DNA of 64,000 nucleotides from Hyalangium gracile (GCF_020103725.1 NZ_JAHXBG010000007.1:248001-312000); one strand, 5' to 3'. Shown: positions 42,678-52,885, counted from the stretch's first letter. The notes: generated by a model not told the origin, from the letters alone. Program-made: numbers and translations.

Positions 42678-43148
42678 TCACGCGGAGGTGGGGCGCGCGG
42701 TGTGCGGCGCGTGCGGCGGCGGGGACTGGCGCCTGCCCGCGGGCTTCCAGAGATCGAGCGCGAAGCGGCCCGGCCCGTAGGCGAAGATGAAGAGGAACAG
42801 GAAGCAGAACACCACGGCCAGCTCGCCCATGTTGAGGGTGGGGATCCACTTCCCATCGGCGAAGGCGAACTTCCAGTGGAACTGGATGTAGGCGACCGCC
42901 ATCGTGCCCGACGACAGGAAGGCCGCGGGCCGGGTGAGCAGACCGAGCGCGATCAAGCCGCCGGCGACGAGCTCGATGACTCCGCCAAGCCAGAGCTGGG
43001 TGCCGAACGTTTGGACGTTCCCACCGTAGATGCCGAAGAGCTTCTGCATGCCGTGAAACGCGAAGAGCGCGCCGGTGACGATGCGCAGCGCCGCATAGGA
43101 GTACGGCTCGATGAGGGTGGGGAGGGTCTTCCAACGAGTCTGGGCCAT
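42678..43148 (-). CDS. DoxX family membrane protein
   Basis: 156 residues, ATG 43148 with AAGGAG 6 nt upstream. Four hydrophobic helices carry the DoxX pattern: AALRIVTGALFAFHGMQKLF, GGVIELVAGGLIALGLLTRP, AFLSSGTMAVAYIQFHWKFA and GELAVVFCFLFLFIFAYGPG. G-x-Q-K-L-F at the end of helix 1 is the family hallmark. Roles in redox balance or quinone-linked chemistry are known for a few members. The specific function here is unknown. The tail is Pro/Arg-rich. Confidence 0.9.
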   Translation of the reverse strand: MAQTRWKTLPTLIEPYSYAALRIVTGALFAFHGMQKLFGIYGGNVQTFGTQLWLGGVIELVAGGLIALGLLTRPAAFLSSGTMAVAYIQFHWKFAFADGKWIPTLNMGELAVVFCFLFLFIFAYGPGRFALDLWKPAGRRQSPPPHAPHTARPTSA

Positions 43149-43408
43149 GGTTGGCTCCTTCGGGTGCAAGCACGACGTGTATGGAAGGTGTGCACCAAGC
43201 TCGTTGGACGTGCTATGCCGATTCGTCCAAATGATTTGACCGGCCGTCCAAGTGGCTGGGACGATTCATCCAGGGAGCTGCTCTTGCGCCCCGGCTCCGC
43301 CCCCGCTCGAGGGAGCTTCGGGCTCCCTGGTCGCTTCCTCCTCCCTCACTCGAGGGAGCGCCCTCCGCGACGGTGGGAAGTCGCCGCTACCGCCGCGTTC
43401 CCCAGCCA

Positions 43409-44344
<936 letters not shown>

Positions 44345-44460
44345 GGGGTTCTCCTCGCGGGTGTCAGCGTGCCCATGGGTTCTGGGTATTCCGATTGATA
44401 GGTATTTCCTTGCCGTTCGCCCTCCCTCCCGGTGCAGGAGGGCGTGAGGTATCCAACAGG

Positions 44461-44485
44461 CGGGAGCCCTTTTGTCGGGCTCCCG
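44461..44485 (-). terminator. Hairpin after the CHRD gene
   Basis: CGGGAGCCC and GGGCTCCCG form a perfect 9-bp stem with a 7-nt loop, 27 bp beyond the stop of the minus-strand CHRD gene. Confidence 0.55.
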
Positions 44486-44511
44486 ATATTCTCACCACGG
44501 GCACAGCTGAC

Positions 44512-45342
44512 TCAGTCGTCCAGGTTGCCCAGGAAGATCTGGCCGCGGAGCTCGCCGTTGGGCCGGGTCTCGGTGTTGAGGAGGATGTACATCCCGCCGC
44601 TCTTGAACTGCTCCACCTCCGAGGTGCTCAGCGCCCGGTCGCCGCACGAATCGGTGCCCTGGCCCAGCTCGAACGCTCCGCTCCGAGACGTGGGCACCTG
44701 GAGTGAGCAGAAGACGGGACCGGTGCTGCTCTCGTCGGCGGGGCCGCGGATCTGCGCGGACACGGCGTTGCTCTCCAGCCCCTCGAAGCTTCCGAAGATA
44801 TCCAGCCTCTTGCCGTCCAGCTTGAGGAGCGCCGATCCCCAGCCCTCCGAAGGGGGCCTGGGGCGCAGCTGCCCGCGAAGCTCGCCGCCGGCGTGCAGGG
44901 TCGTGTGGATGTTGACGTAGAGCTTGCCGCCCTGGAGGTTCGCCACGTCCGCGGCGGTCAGCTCCATGGTGCCACAGGAGCCAACCTCCGTCCCCGAGGC
45001 GATCGCCCCGGTGGCGGCAATGGGCACCCGGAGCGAGCAGAAGACAGGAGCGGTGCTGTTCTCGTCGGCGAGTCCATGGAAGTGAGCCGCCGTGGCGTTC
45101 GCCGAGAGGCCGCGGAAGCTGCCCTGGACGATGAGCCTCGTGCCTTCCACCCAGGACACGACCGAGCCCGAGCCGGCGGTTTGAACGGGGTTGGGCCTCT
45201 GCGCCGCACCCGACAAGGAGGCGGTGAGCTCCCGGGGCCGCACCGCCTCGGGCGACAACAGAGCGGCGAGCTCCGTCTCACGGCCACATGCCATCAGAGC
45301 CAGAGCCGCGGCACATGCGAAAGAAAAACGATCTACCCTCAT
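44512..45342 (-). CDS. Lipoprotein with two CHRD domains
   Basis: 276 residues. ATG 45342 follows a GAGGGGG site. Signal MRVDRFSFACAAALALMAC. Two CHRD (chordin-like) domains of about 110 residues follow. The first ends KLYVNIHTTLHAGGELRGQL and the second MYILLNTETRPNGELRGQI, with AAHFHGLADENSTAPVFC and SAQIRGPADESSTGPVFC in their middles. The usual second His in the first domain (H-T-x-x-x-x-GE-(L/I)RGQ) is changed in the second. CHRD proteins are exported and of unknown biochemical role. Confidence 0.88.
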   Translation of the reverse strand: MRVDRFSFACAAALALMACGRETELAALLSPEAVRPRELTASLSGAAQRPNPVQTAGSGSVVSWVEGTRLIVQGSFRGLSANATAAHFHGLADENSTAPVFCSLRVPIAATGAIASGTEVGSCGTMELTAADVANLQGGKLYVNIHTTLHAGGELRGQLRPRPPSEGWGSALLKLDGKRLDIFGSFEGLESNAVSAQIRGPADESSTGPVFCSLQVPTSRSGAFELGQGTDSCGDRALSTSEVEQFKSGGMYILLNTETRPNGELRGQIFLGNLDD

Positions 45343-45523
45343 CGTGTATCCCCCTCTTTGGGAACTGGAGAGACGCTGCCACACTCGACAGCCTGGCGCT
45401 GCTGGCGTGCGGGGTGGCCAGGCTGGAGCCTCGAGAGGGAAGATGGGGCTGCGATGTGCAGTTCGTGGAGGAGGGTTCGCGGTTTCTCTTGCCGGCGGCT
45501 GGCCAGCGGCCCACTCTCCGGGC

Positions 45524-46000
45524 ATGGAGAAACCTGGGTCTGAATGGAAGTTGCCTTGGGAGGGTGGGTGCCGCTGCGGGAAGGTTCGCCTGCGGGTCAC
45601 CCTCCCGCCGCTCCTCACCATGGCGTGTCACTGCACCGGCTGTCAGCGCATGAGCTCGAGCGCTTTCAGCCTGTCGATGGCGATCCCGACGCCCGGCTTC
45701 GAGGTTCTCTCCGGAGAGCCGGTGGTGGGTGGGCTGCACGGGCCGACGCAGCACATGTTCTGCGGCTACTGCATGACGTGGATGTTCACGCGGCCGGAGG
45801 GCATGGACTTCTTCGTGAACCTCCGGCCGAGCATGCTCGACGACTGGAGCTGGTTCGTGCCGTTCATCGAGACCTACACGGAAGTGAAGCTGCCATGGGC
45901 GGCGACGGCGGCCGTGCACTCCTTCGAGAGGTTCCCGGAGATGACCGAGTACGAAGGCCTCACTCGCGACTTCGCCGCGAAGGGGGCACGGCCCAGGTAA
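45524..46000 (+). CDS. GFA (glutathione-dependent formaldehyde-activating) family protein
   Basis: 158 residues from ATG 45524. Zinc-binding motifs GGCRCGKVRLRV, ACHCTGCQRMSSSAF and MFCGYCMTW occur in the family order. This is the Gfa/CENP-V fold: one structural zinc and a second site formed by C-x-C-x2-C. The family includes S-hydroxymethylglutathione synthase, but most members have unknown substrates. The usual CG after C-x2 in the last motif is changed to CMTW. Divergent from the CHRD gene. Confidence 0.88.
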   Translation: MEKPGSEWKLPWEGGCRCGKVRLRVTLPPLLTMACHCTGCQRMSSSAFSLSMAIPTPGFEVLSGEPVVGGLHGPTQHMFCGYCMTWMFTRPEGMDFFVNLRPSMLDDWSWFVPFIETYTEVKLPWAATAAVHSFERFPEMTEYEGLTRDFAAKGARPR

Positions 46001-46133
46001 CCCGCGAGAAGTTGCCGCAATCCTCCGAGGCGAAGGCGATCGACGTCGCCGCGACGCAGGAGGATCAGGCGCGCTTCGAGCAGGTCTTCTTCGATACGCT
46101 CAGCGACCGGTAGCTTCGAGGAGGATGGCCGGC

Positions 46134-49100
46134 ATGGCGAACACGGACCCGTCTCGAACGCGCGCGGAGCCCAAGGCATCTCGGCCCGGCAGCTCCCCAC
46201 AAGAGGCCGAGACGCTGGAACCCGGTGCGCCACTGGCCTCGGTCGAAGCGCAGGGGCCCGCCTTTCCCGTGCCCGGCTGGGAGCGCTATCAGGCGGTGCG
46301 CTTCCTCGGGCAGGGTGGCATGGGCCGGGTGTTCCTCGCCTATGACGTGCAGCTGCGCCGCAACGTGGCCCTCAAGTTCGTGCGCGACGCGGCTCCCGAG
46401 CTGGCACGCCGCTTCCTCTCCGAGGCCCGTGCCCAGGCCCGTGTCCGGCACGAGCGCGTGTGCCAGGTGTACGAGGTGGGGGAGATCCGGGGCGTCACCT
46501 ATATCGCCATGCAGTACGTGGAGGGGCAGACGCTGGGCCAGCTCGCGCCGGGGCTCTCGCTGGAGCAGAAGGCCCTGGTGTTGAGGGAGGTGGCCGAGGG
46601 CGTGCACGCCGCTCACCGCGCCGGCCTCATCCATCGGGATCTCAAGCCCTCCAACATCCTGGTGGAGCGCTCGGAGGATGGGCGCCTGCACCCCTACGTC
46701 CTGGACTTCGGCCTGGCGCGCGACTGGCGCGAGGAGTCCCTGTCCACGGGGACGGTGCTCGGCACGCCCCACTTCATGGCTCCCGAGCAGGCCCGGGGCG
46801 AGGTGGCCCGGCTGGATCGACGCGCGGACGTCTACAGCCTGGGCGCTACGCTCTACCACCTGCTCACCGGCCAGCTCCCCTTCACCGGGGGCAATGAGCT
46901 GGAGGTGCTCGCCCGCATCCAGTCCGAGGAGCCTCGCCCGCCTCGCGCGCTCGACGCGGACGTGCCGGCGGACCTGGAGGCCATCGCCCTCAAGTGCCTA
47001 GAGAAGGAGCGCTCGGCGCGCTACGACTCGGCGCGCGCGCTGGCCGAGGACCTGGAGCGCTTCCTCAATGGCGAGCCGGTGCGCGCACGTCCGGTGGGGC
47101 CGTGGCAGCGGCTGGCGCGCAAGGTGCGTCGACACCGGGCCGCGGTGGCCCTGGGCGCCGTGGCCCTGCTCGGGGTGATGCTCGCCCTGGGGCAGGCCGT
47201 CTGGACCCGCCGCGAGCTGGCCCTGCGTGAGCGCATCTCCCGCGGCTTCACCGAGAAGGTGGAGCGCATCGAGGCCCAGGCCCGCTACTCAGGGCTCTCG
47301 CGGCTGCACGACACGCGCGAGGATCGACAGGTGCTGCGTCAGCGCATGGAGGAACTGGAGGCGGAGATCCGCGAGGGCGGCGAGCGCGCGGTGGGCCCCG
47401 GCCACTACGCCGTGGGCCGGGCGATGATGGCGCTCGGAGACGTCGAGGGCGCACGGGCCCGACTGGAGTCCGCGTGGCAGGCGGGCTTCCGCGAGCCGCG
47501 AGTCGCCTATGCGCTGGCGCTGGTGATGGGGCAGCTCTACCAGGAGAAGCTCCTGGAGGTGGAGCGGGTGCGCAACCCCGAGGAGCGCGAGGCCCGCCGC
47601 CGCGAGTTCGAGCGCCAGTACCGCGAGCCCACCCTCTCCTGGCTGAGGCGGAGCGAGGGCGTGGAGCTGCCATCCCCCCACTACGGCGCGGCGCTGTTGG
47701 CCTTCTACGAGGGGCGCTACGACGAGGCGCTGACCCACCTGGACGCCATGGGGCCCGGTCTGCCCTGGTTCCACGAGGCGCCCCTGCTGCGAGGCGATGT
47801 GCGGGTGGCCCGCGCCACGGCGCGCTGGGGCCAGGGAGATCGCGCCGGAGCCCTGGCCGATTTCGAGGCCGGGAGGCAGGCCTACGCCGCGGCCGCCGCC
47901 ACCGCCGAGAGCGTGCCGGCCGTGCACTACTCCCTGGCGCGGCTGGAGTACGGCGCGCTGCTCATGGAGCTCTACGGCCAGGGAGAGGTGAAGCCCCTCT
48001 ACGAGCGGGGACTTCAGGCGCTCACGCGCGCCCTCACCGTCGCGCCCGACCATGCCGACTCCTGGGTGCAGCAGTCCCGCTTCCACCGCAGGCTGGCCGA
48101 GTTCCTGGCTCCTCGTGGCGGACAGGTGGAGCCGCTGCTGGAGCAGGCCACCGCGGCTGCTCGCGGCGCCCTGGCGCTCCAGCCTCGACACTCGCGGGCC
48201 CGCCTGGAGCTGGGCCTGAGCCTGCGCCTGCAGGCGCGCGCCCTCCAGGAGCGAGGCCAGGATCCGAGAGAGCTGCTCCGTCAGGCCCATGAGGCCTTCG
48301 AGAGTGTCTCCGCCGAGGACCGCAGCTACGGCTACTTCACGAGCCTCGGGCTGATCTTCAACGCGTGGGCCGACTACGAGGATGACACGGGCGCGGACTC
48401 GCTCGCGCATCGCAACCAGTCCATCGAGGCCTACCGCGACGCCATCAAGCTCGACGAGCGGCAGATGGATGCCTGGGTCAATCTCGGCGCCGCCTACCTC
48501 AAGCGGGCCTCGCGTTCACAGGAGTCGGAGCGCGATCTGGAACAGGCCTTCAGCGCGCTCGAGCGGGCCCGCGCGCTCAACCCCCGCAGCTACGTGCCCT
48601 GGTTCTACGAGGCTCGGGTGCAGGAGGCGCGAGCCCGCCGTCTGCGCGAGCAGGGACGCGATGCCGGGCCCGAGCTGGAGCGGGCCGTCTCGCTCTACCA
48701 GGAGGCGCTGGCCATCAATCCCCAGCAGCCGCTGCTTCACAACGGGCTGGGCATCGCGCGGCTCCTGCAGGCCCGCCAGGACTGGGAGCTGGGGAGGAGC
48801 CCGGATCCTTCACTCGAGCAGGCCCAGGCCGCCCTCGAGCAGGCCCGGAAGCTGGATGCGCGGCACGGCCTCGTGGACCAGAACCTCGGCGAGGTGAGTG
48901 CGTGGCGCGCCGTCTACCAGCGGAAGCGGGGAGAGGATCCCGGCCCGAGCGTCCGCGCGGCGCTCGGGGCCTATCAGCGGGCCATGGAGGGGATGCCAGG
49001 CTCGTCGCTCCCCTGGACGGGCACGGGTTGGGCCTGGCTCACCCTGGCCACCTGGCAGCTGGAGCACGGGAGCGATCCCCGGCCGAGCCTGGAGCAGGCC

Positions 49101-49232
49101 TCGAAGGCGCTCCAAGGGGCGCTCGAGCGCAATCCCCGGGATGAGGAGGCTCGGCGCCATCTGGGAGAGGTCCAGGCGGTGAGGGAGCGCTGGCTGGCGA
49201 GCCGGAGCCAGGCTCGCACCACGACTCCCTAG
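46134..49232 (+). CDS. Hanks-type serine/threonine kinase with TPR domain
   Basis: 1032 residues. ATG 46134 lies 9 nt after GAGGAGG; the ATG at 46125 touches that site and is less likely. The kinase domain covers about 50-310: GQGGMGRVFLAYD, NVALKFV, HRDLKPSNIL, LDFGLARDW and MAPEQARGEV, with all catalytic residues present. One membrane helix (AVALGAVALLGVMLALGQAV) is near residue 345. The remaining 660 residues are TPR-like helical repeats (MDAWVNLGAAYLKRASRSQE, RSYVPWFYEARVQEARARRL). The architecture is typical of myxobacterial receptor kinases. TPRs probably bind protein partners. No signal peptide. Confidence 0.92.
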   Translation: MANTDPSRTRAEPKASRPGSSPQEAETLEPGAPLASVEAQGPAFPVPGWERYQAVRFLGQGGMGRVFLAYDVQLRRNVALKFVRDAAPELARRFLSEARAQARVRHERVCQVYEVGEIRGVTYIAMQYVEGQTLGQLAPGLSLEQKALVLREVAEGVHAAHRAGLIHRDLKPSNILVERSEDGRLHPYVLDFGLARDWREESLSTGTVLGTPHFMAPEQARGEVARLDRRADVYSLGATLYHLLTGQLPFTGGNELEVLARIQSEEPRPPRALDADVPADLEAIALKCLEKERSARYDSARALAEDLERFLNGEPVRARPVGPWQRLARKVRRHRAAVALGAVALLGVMLALGQAVWTRRELALRERISRGFTEKVERIEAQARYSGLSRLHDTREDRQVLRQRMEELEAEIREGGERAVGPGHYAVGRAMMALGDVEGARARLESAWQAGFREPRVAYALALVMGQLYQEKLLEVERVRNPEEREARRREFERQYREPTLSWLRRSEGVELPSPHYGAALLAFYEGRYDEALTHLDAMGPGLPWFHEAPLLRGDVRVARATARWGQGDRAGALADFEAGRQAYAAAAATAESVPAVHYSLARLEYGALLMELYGQGEVKPLYERGLQALTRALTVAPDHADSWVQQSRFHRRLAEFLAPRGGQVEPLLEQATAAARGALALQPRHSRARLELGLSLRLQARALQERGQDPRELLRQAHEAFESVSAEDRSYGYFTSLGLIFNAWADYEDDTGADSLAHRNQSIEAYRDAIKLDERQMDAWVNLGAAYLKRASRSQESERDLEQAFSALERARALNPRSYVPWFYEARVQEARARRLREQGRDAGPELERAVSLYQEALAINPQQPLLHNGLGIARLLQARQDWELGRSPDPSLEQAQAALEQARKLDARHGLVDQNLGEVSAWRAVYQRKRGEDPGPSVRAALGAYQRAMEGMPGSSLPWTGTGWAWLTLATWQLEHGSDPRPSLEQASKALQGALERNPRDEEARRHLGEVQAVRERWLASRSQARTTTP

Positions 49233-49258
49233 TTCGCCCGCGGCCACCGTCGGTGGCG

Positions 49259-49657
49259 CTACTTCTGCTCGTGATCCTTTGGATCTGGATCCGGCTGCAC
49301 TTCCACTTCCCCTTGCTTCGTATCACCCAGAGGCCCCGACTTCAGCTTCCTGACCTCGAAGCAGAAGTGGTACTTGCCAGGCGGCACGTTCCCGACGGTC
49401 ACGGACTGGGCCATGGGCAGCGGCTGGTCTGGGCCGGTCGTCGTGGGTTGTGTGAGGGTGAATCGGTTCATTTCGGGAGACAGGCCCCAGTTTTCTTTCA
49501 GCGTGACGACGGTGGAGCCCTTCACGCTCGACCTGCTCAGGAACTGGATCTTCTGCCCGGGTTTCAATACGGGCAGTTTGTCTGGAGGATTGGGCTCAGG
49601 CTCGTACGTGTAGCTGTCCGCATGGATGGTGACGGTCAGCGCGATGGTGTCGGGCAT
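49259..49657 (-). CDS. Hypothetical beta-sandwich protein without signal
   Basis: 132 residues. ATG 49657 follows the leader GAATGGARTCCCCGCC that also precedes the transglycosylase start at 32057. The sequence is beta-rich with a cupredoxin-like rhythm (TIALTVTIHADSYTYEPEPN, LKPGQKIQFLSRSSVKGSTV, SVTVGNVPPGKYHFCFEVRK). Only one Cys and few His are present, so no copper site is evident. The C-terminal tail is acidic. No signal peptide. Function unknown. Confidence 0.65.
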   Translation of the reverse strand: MPDTIALTVTIHADSYTYEPEPNPPDKLPVLKPGQKIQFLSRSSVKGSTVVTLKENWGLSPEMNRFTLTQPTTTGPDQPLPMAQSVTVGNVPPGKYHFCFEVRKLKSGPLGDTKQGEVEVQPDPDPKDHEQK

Positions 49658-49753
49658 GGCGGGGACTCCATTCTCTGCGAGGGAACGACACGCGCCAGCG
49701 GCAGGGGGCGCGTAGCTCGAGCAGCCCACCTGCCACTGGCAAGCGTGGCATTC

Positions 49754-51067
49754 TCAGTTGGCGGTCGTGCTCAGGTCCACGGAGCTCCAGCTCTGGCCGT
49801 TCCACTGCATCTCATAGAGGTGGTTGTTCGTCCCCTCGTAGTAGGCGCGCGAGAGGTTTCCGTTGAGGGTGAAGCTCGCCATCGCGCTGCTGGCCGCCGC
49901 GGCCCCCGCGCCGGGAGCGCTCGCGAACAGGTTGCGGTAGTACCAGCGCTGGCCCAGCCACAGCTCGTAGACGCGGCTGTCGCTGCCCACATAGTACACG
50001 CGCGGATTGGTCTGCCCCGTGGCGTCCTGCACCGAGGTGGCCGTCAGGCCGCTGCTGGCCGAGGCATCGCGCACCGGCCCGTAGACGGGGTCGGCCGGGA
50101 TGATGGAGTTCAGGTCCGTGTGGCTCCACGTCGCGCTCGCGTTGTTCCACTTCAGCTCGTGGATGTGCTTGTCGGCGGCCATGTAGTACAGGCCCGAGTC
50201 ACCGTTCGGCATGGCGGCTCCGGCCATCGCGGTGCCCGGCGCGGCGAGCGCGGCTCCCGGGGCGCTCGCGGTGAGATCCCGGTAGTTCCAGCGCTGGCCC
50301 AGCCACAGCTGGTAGATGTGGCCGTCGTTCCCCACATAGGCCACGCGCGGGTACATCTGGCCGCCGGGCTCCTTCACCACGGTGGCCAACAGCGGGCTGT
50401 TGGGCGCGGCGTTGCGGACCGGACCTTGGACAGGGTCCGCCTGGACGATGGCGTTCAGGTCCGTGTGGCTCCACGTCATGCTCTGCTCGTCCCACTTCAG
50501 CTCGTGGACGTGGTTGTCCGCGGCCAGGTAGTACACACGCGAGCCCCCGTTGCCCACCACGGTTCCCGCCAGGGCGGCCCCCGGCGCGGCGAGCGGCGCT
50601 CCCGAGGCGCTCGAGAGCAGATCCCGGTAGTACCAGCGCTGCCCGAGCCACAGCTCGTACACGCGGTTGTTGCCGCCCACGTAGTACACGCGCGGGACGC
50701 TCTGGCCGCTGGAGTCCTTCACCACGAAGGCCGCCAGGCGGCTGTTGGGCGCGGCGTCTCGAGCCGGGCCGTAGACAGGATCGGCCGGGACGACCGAGTT
50801 CAGATCCGTGTGCACCCACGAGCCGGTGAACTTCATCTCATGGACGTGGTTCTCCGAGCCCAGGTAGTACAGGCGTGAGCCATCGGAGCCCACCACGGTC
50901 CCCGCCAGGGCACTCTGGGGGGCCGCGAGGAAGCCCGTGCCGAGGCGGGCCTCCGTCGTCGTGGGGGCGAGCGGCTCGGTGGACTCGCTCGGGAGCGCCT
51001 CCGTGCCGCAGCCGGGGCCAAACGCCATCGCAGGGGTGAGCATCAAGAGCGGCAGGAACTTCTTCAT
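49754..51067 (-). CDS. Lipoprotein with fucose-lectin-like beta-propeller repeats
   Basis: 437 residues. ATG 51067 has GGAGG 5 nt upstream. Signal MKKFLPLLMLTPAMAFGPGC. About seven blades of 45-55 residues alternate two types: GSRVYYLAADNHVHELKWDE with TWSHTDLNAIV, and PRVYYVGGNNRVYELWLGQR with WYYRDLLSS. YY-x-x-x-(D/N)-x-(H/R)-(V/I)-x-E-(L/M)-x-W recalls the fungal fucose-specific lectin propeller. Blade pairs are encoded by strongly similar DNA of about 320 bp. Probably a surface glycan-binding lipoprotein. A candidate sigma-54 promoter and repeats lie upstream. Confidence 0.78.
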   Translation of the reverse strand: MKKFLPLLMLTPAMAFGPGCGTEALPSESTEPLAPTTTEARLGTGFLAAPQSALAGTVVGSDGSRLYYLGSENHVHEMKFTGSWVHTDLNSVVPADPVYGPARDAAPNSRLAAFVVKDSSGQSVPRVYYVGGNNRVYELWLGQRWYYRDLLSSASGAPLAAPGAALAGTVVGNGGSRVYYLAADNHVHELKWDEQSMTWSHTDLNAIVQADPVQGPVRNAAPNSPLLATVVKEPGGQMYPRVAYVGNDGHIYQLWLGQRWNYRDLTASAPGAALAAPGTAMAGAAMPNGDSGLYYMAADKHIHELKWNNASATWSHTDLNSIIPADPVYGPVRDASASSGLTATSVQDATGQTNPRVYYVGSDSRVYELWLGQRWYYRNLFASAPGAGAAAASSAMASFTLNGNLSRAYYEGTNNHLYEMQWNGQSWSSVDLSTTAN

Positions 51068-51126
51068 GGGGTCCTCCAAGGGAGAGGCTTGGGCGCCAGC
51101 ACCGTGCTGGCGTGCTCGGACCCAGA

Positions 51127-51140
51127 GCACACGCCGTGCC
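51127..51140 (-). promoter_or_regulatory. Candidate sigma-54 (-24/-12) promoter of the lectin gene
   Basis: On the minus strand, GGCACGGCGTGTGC has GG and GC exactly 10 bp apart, and GGCAC matches the -24 half (consensus TGGCAC...TTGC). Start of transcription would be about 48 bp before ATG 51067. The gene for a sigma-54 activator lies directly upstream. Confidence 0.5.
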
Positions 51141-51174
51141 GGGCGCTCTCTCCGAGCGCGCGCTCGGTGCGAGG

Positions 51175-51252
51175 GTGCCGGGCGTGCCGCCCCGGTGTGT
51201 CGGCGGCGCGAGAGGGTGTGCCGGAGGTGTGCCGGAGCGTGCCGGCCGGCAC
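51175..51252 (-). promoter_or_regulatory. Phased GTGCCGG repeats, candidate upstream activator sites
   Basis: GTGCCGG occurs at 51175, 51218, 51229 and 51239, with variants at 51184 (GTGCCGC) and 51197 (GTGTCGG), and inverted (CCGGCAC) at 51246. The last copies are 10-11 bp apart, one helical turn. They lie 35-110 bp upstream of the -24 element, where sigma-54 activators bind. Confidence 0.5.
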
Positions 51253-51271
51253 TCCGAGCCTCGGAGGGCGC

Positions 51272-52885
51272 TCAGGAGCCGACCGGCGCCAGGCCCAGCT
51301 CCCGCAGGCGGCGCAGCAGCCCCCGCCGGGAGACCTCAAGCCGCTGCGCCATGGCGTCCACGTCGCCCCGGCACTCCTGGAAGCAGCGGTGAACCTCCTC
51401 CGGACTCAGGGCCTTGGAGGTGCGCACGTTCGGGCTCTTGTCGATCAAGTCGTAGAGCGAGGCCCGGGAGATTCCCAACCGGCTGGCCGCTGCCTTGACG
51501 TCCCATGCGCTCTCGCGCAGGGCCGCCAGCAGCTCCTCCTGGCCCACCTCCGAAGCCTTGCGCCGGGTGGGCGTGGGCGTGGCTGGCTCTTCGGATGGTC
51601 GCGAGGCGGGCGCCACGGTGAGAGCCGGAGTGGCCACCGGCTCCAGCTCCTGCTCGAGCTGGGGATTGACCTGCGCCTGGGGTTGGCCTCGGCTGCGGAC
51701 GACGAGCTGCCGCGCTACGTTGCGCAGCTGGCGGATGTTGCCCGGCCAGGCATGGCGCACCAGCCGAGTCGCCAGGGAGGACGGCAGCCATGGCTCCGCG
51801 CGGGGATCCTCGGGCTCCAGGCGCCAGGCTTCGCCGAGCGCCTCCAGCTCCTGTCGGGCGAAGTGGAGGAAGAGCGGGCCGATGTCCTCGCGGCGGGAGC
51901 GCAGCGGGGGGACACGGATCTCGAAGCTGGCCAGCCGATGCAGCAGCGGGGCCTTGAAGAGGCCCTGGCGGATCTGCTCCTCCAGGTGCGCATCCGTCGC
52001 GGCCACCAGCCGTACGTCCACCGCCACCGGCGTGTGCCCTCCCACCGGGTAGAGCTCTCCCGTCTCCAGCGCGCGCAGCAGTAGGACCTGGACCTCGGGG
52101 GAGGCCTCGCCCACCTCGTCGAGGAAGAGCGTGCCTCCGTGCGCGGCGCGGAAGTAGCCCTCGCGATCGCGCGTGGCACCGGTATAGGCGCCACGGTGGG
52201 CACCGAAGAGCTCGGCGGCGGCCAGCTCCTTGGGGATGGCGCCCAGGTTGACGCTGACGAAGGGGCCCCGGCGGCGGGGGCTTCGCTGGTGGATGGCCCG
52301 GGCCACCAGCTCCTTGCCGGCCCCTGTCTCTCCGCGGATGAGCACCGGCAGGCCCAGGTCCGCCACGCGGGCAATGTCCTCGCGCACGCGGCGCACGCCC
52401 GCGCTCTGCCCCACCATGCCCAGCTCGTCGCTGCTGGCAGCCGTCGGGACGGGCACCAGGTGGAGCAGCAGCGCGACGCGCTGGGACAGCTCGAGCGGCA
52501 CGCCCGCGGCCAGCTCCTCACGGGTGAACTCTCGCTCGCCCTGGAGCGGCACTCCGGCCACCTCCACCCGGATTCCACTGTCGCCGAGCTGGAGGCTCAC
52601 TCCTCCGCCCGCGGTGGGCGCGAGCACCAGCGGCTTGCGGCTGAGGAAGGGATCGGCCAGAGGCTGGCCCAGGGAACTGCCGGGACGGGTGAAGTCCGGA
52701 GCGTTGCGAGACAGCGACACCTCCCGCGCCACCGTCAGCCCCTCGAGCAGCAGCTGCTCTCCGGCGCGGCGCGCCACGGGATGGGAGATGATCGTCAGGG
52801 CTGGCACGAGCGAGGCGCCCGCCGGTCCCCCGGGACGTGCGGGAGCATCGACCGTGGAGACATCCGTATACGTCGTCTCGGGCAT
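51272..52885 (-). CDS. FHA-domain sigma-54-dependent transcriptional activator
   Basis: 537 residues. Residues 30-145 look like an FHA domain (LADPFLSRKPLVLAPTAGGG, VEVAGVPLQGE). The AAA+ domain has Walker A GETGAGKELVARAIHQ, the sigma-54 loop as GAYTGA instead of GAFTGA, GGTLFLDEVGEAS (Walker B) and an arginine-finger region PLRSRREDI, through to about 395. After a Pro-rich linker there are two Fis-type HTHs (DVKAAASRLGISRASLYDLI and DVDAMAQRLEVSRRGLLRRL), an unusual tandem pair. Such proteins link Hanks-kinase phosphothreonine signals to sigma-54 promoters. Probable target: the downstream lectin gene. Confidence 0.9.
   Translation of the reverse strand: MPETTYTDVSTVDAPARPGGPAGASLVPALTIISHPVARRAGEQLLLEGLTVAREVSLSRNAPDFTRPGSSLGQPLADPFLSRKPLVLAPTAGGGVSLQLGDSGIRVEVAGVPLQGEREFTREELAAGVPLELSQRVALLLHLVPVPTAASSDELGMVGQSAGVRRVREDIARVADLGLPVLIRGETGAGKELVARAIHQRSPRRRGPFVSVNLGAIPKELAAAELFGAHRGAYTGATRDREGYFRAAHGGTLFLDEVGEASPEVQVLLLRALETGELYPVGGHTPVAVDVRLVAATDAHLEEQIRQGLFKAPLLHRLASFEIRVPPLRSRREDIGPLFLHFARQELEALGEAWRLEPEDPRAEPWLPSSLATRLVRHAWPGNIRQLRNVARQLVVRSRGQPQAQVNPQLEQELEPVATPALTVAPASRPSEEPATPTPTRRKASEVGQEELLAALRESAWDVKAAASRLGISRASLYDLIDKSPNVRTSKALSPEEVHRCFQECRGDVDAMAQRLEVSRRGLLRRLRELGLAPVGS

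Noticed and set aside
45984-46113. Possible small gene between GFA and the kinase (frame ending ARFEQVFFDTLSDR)
   Set aside because: It overlaps the GFA gene end, lacks a good start and ribosome-binding site, and matches nothing I know. It could be a 3' relic, but support is too weak.
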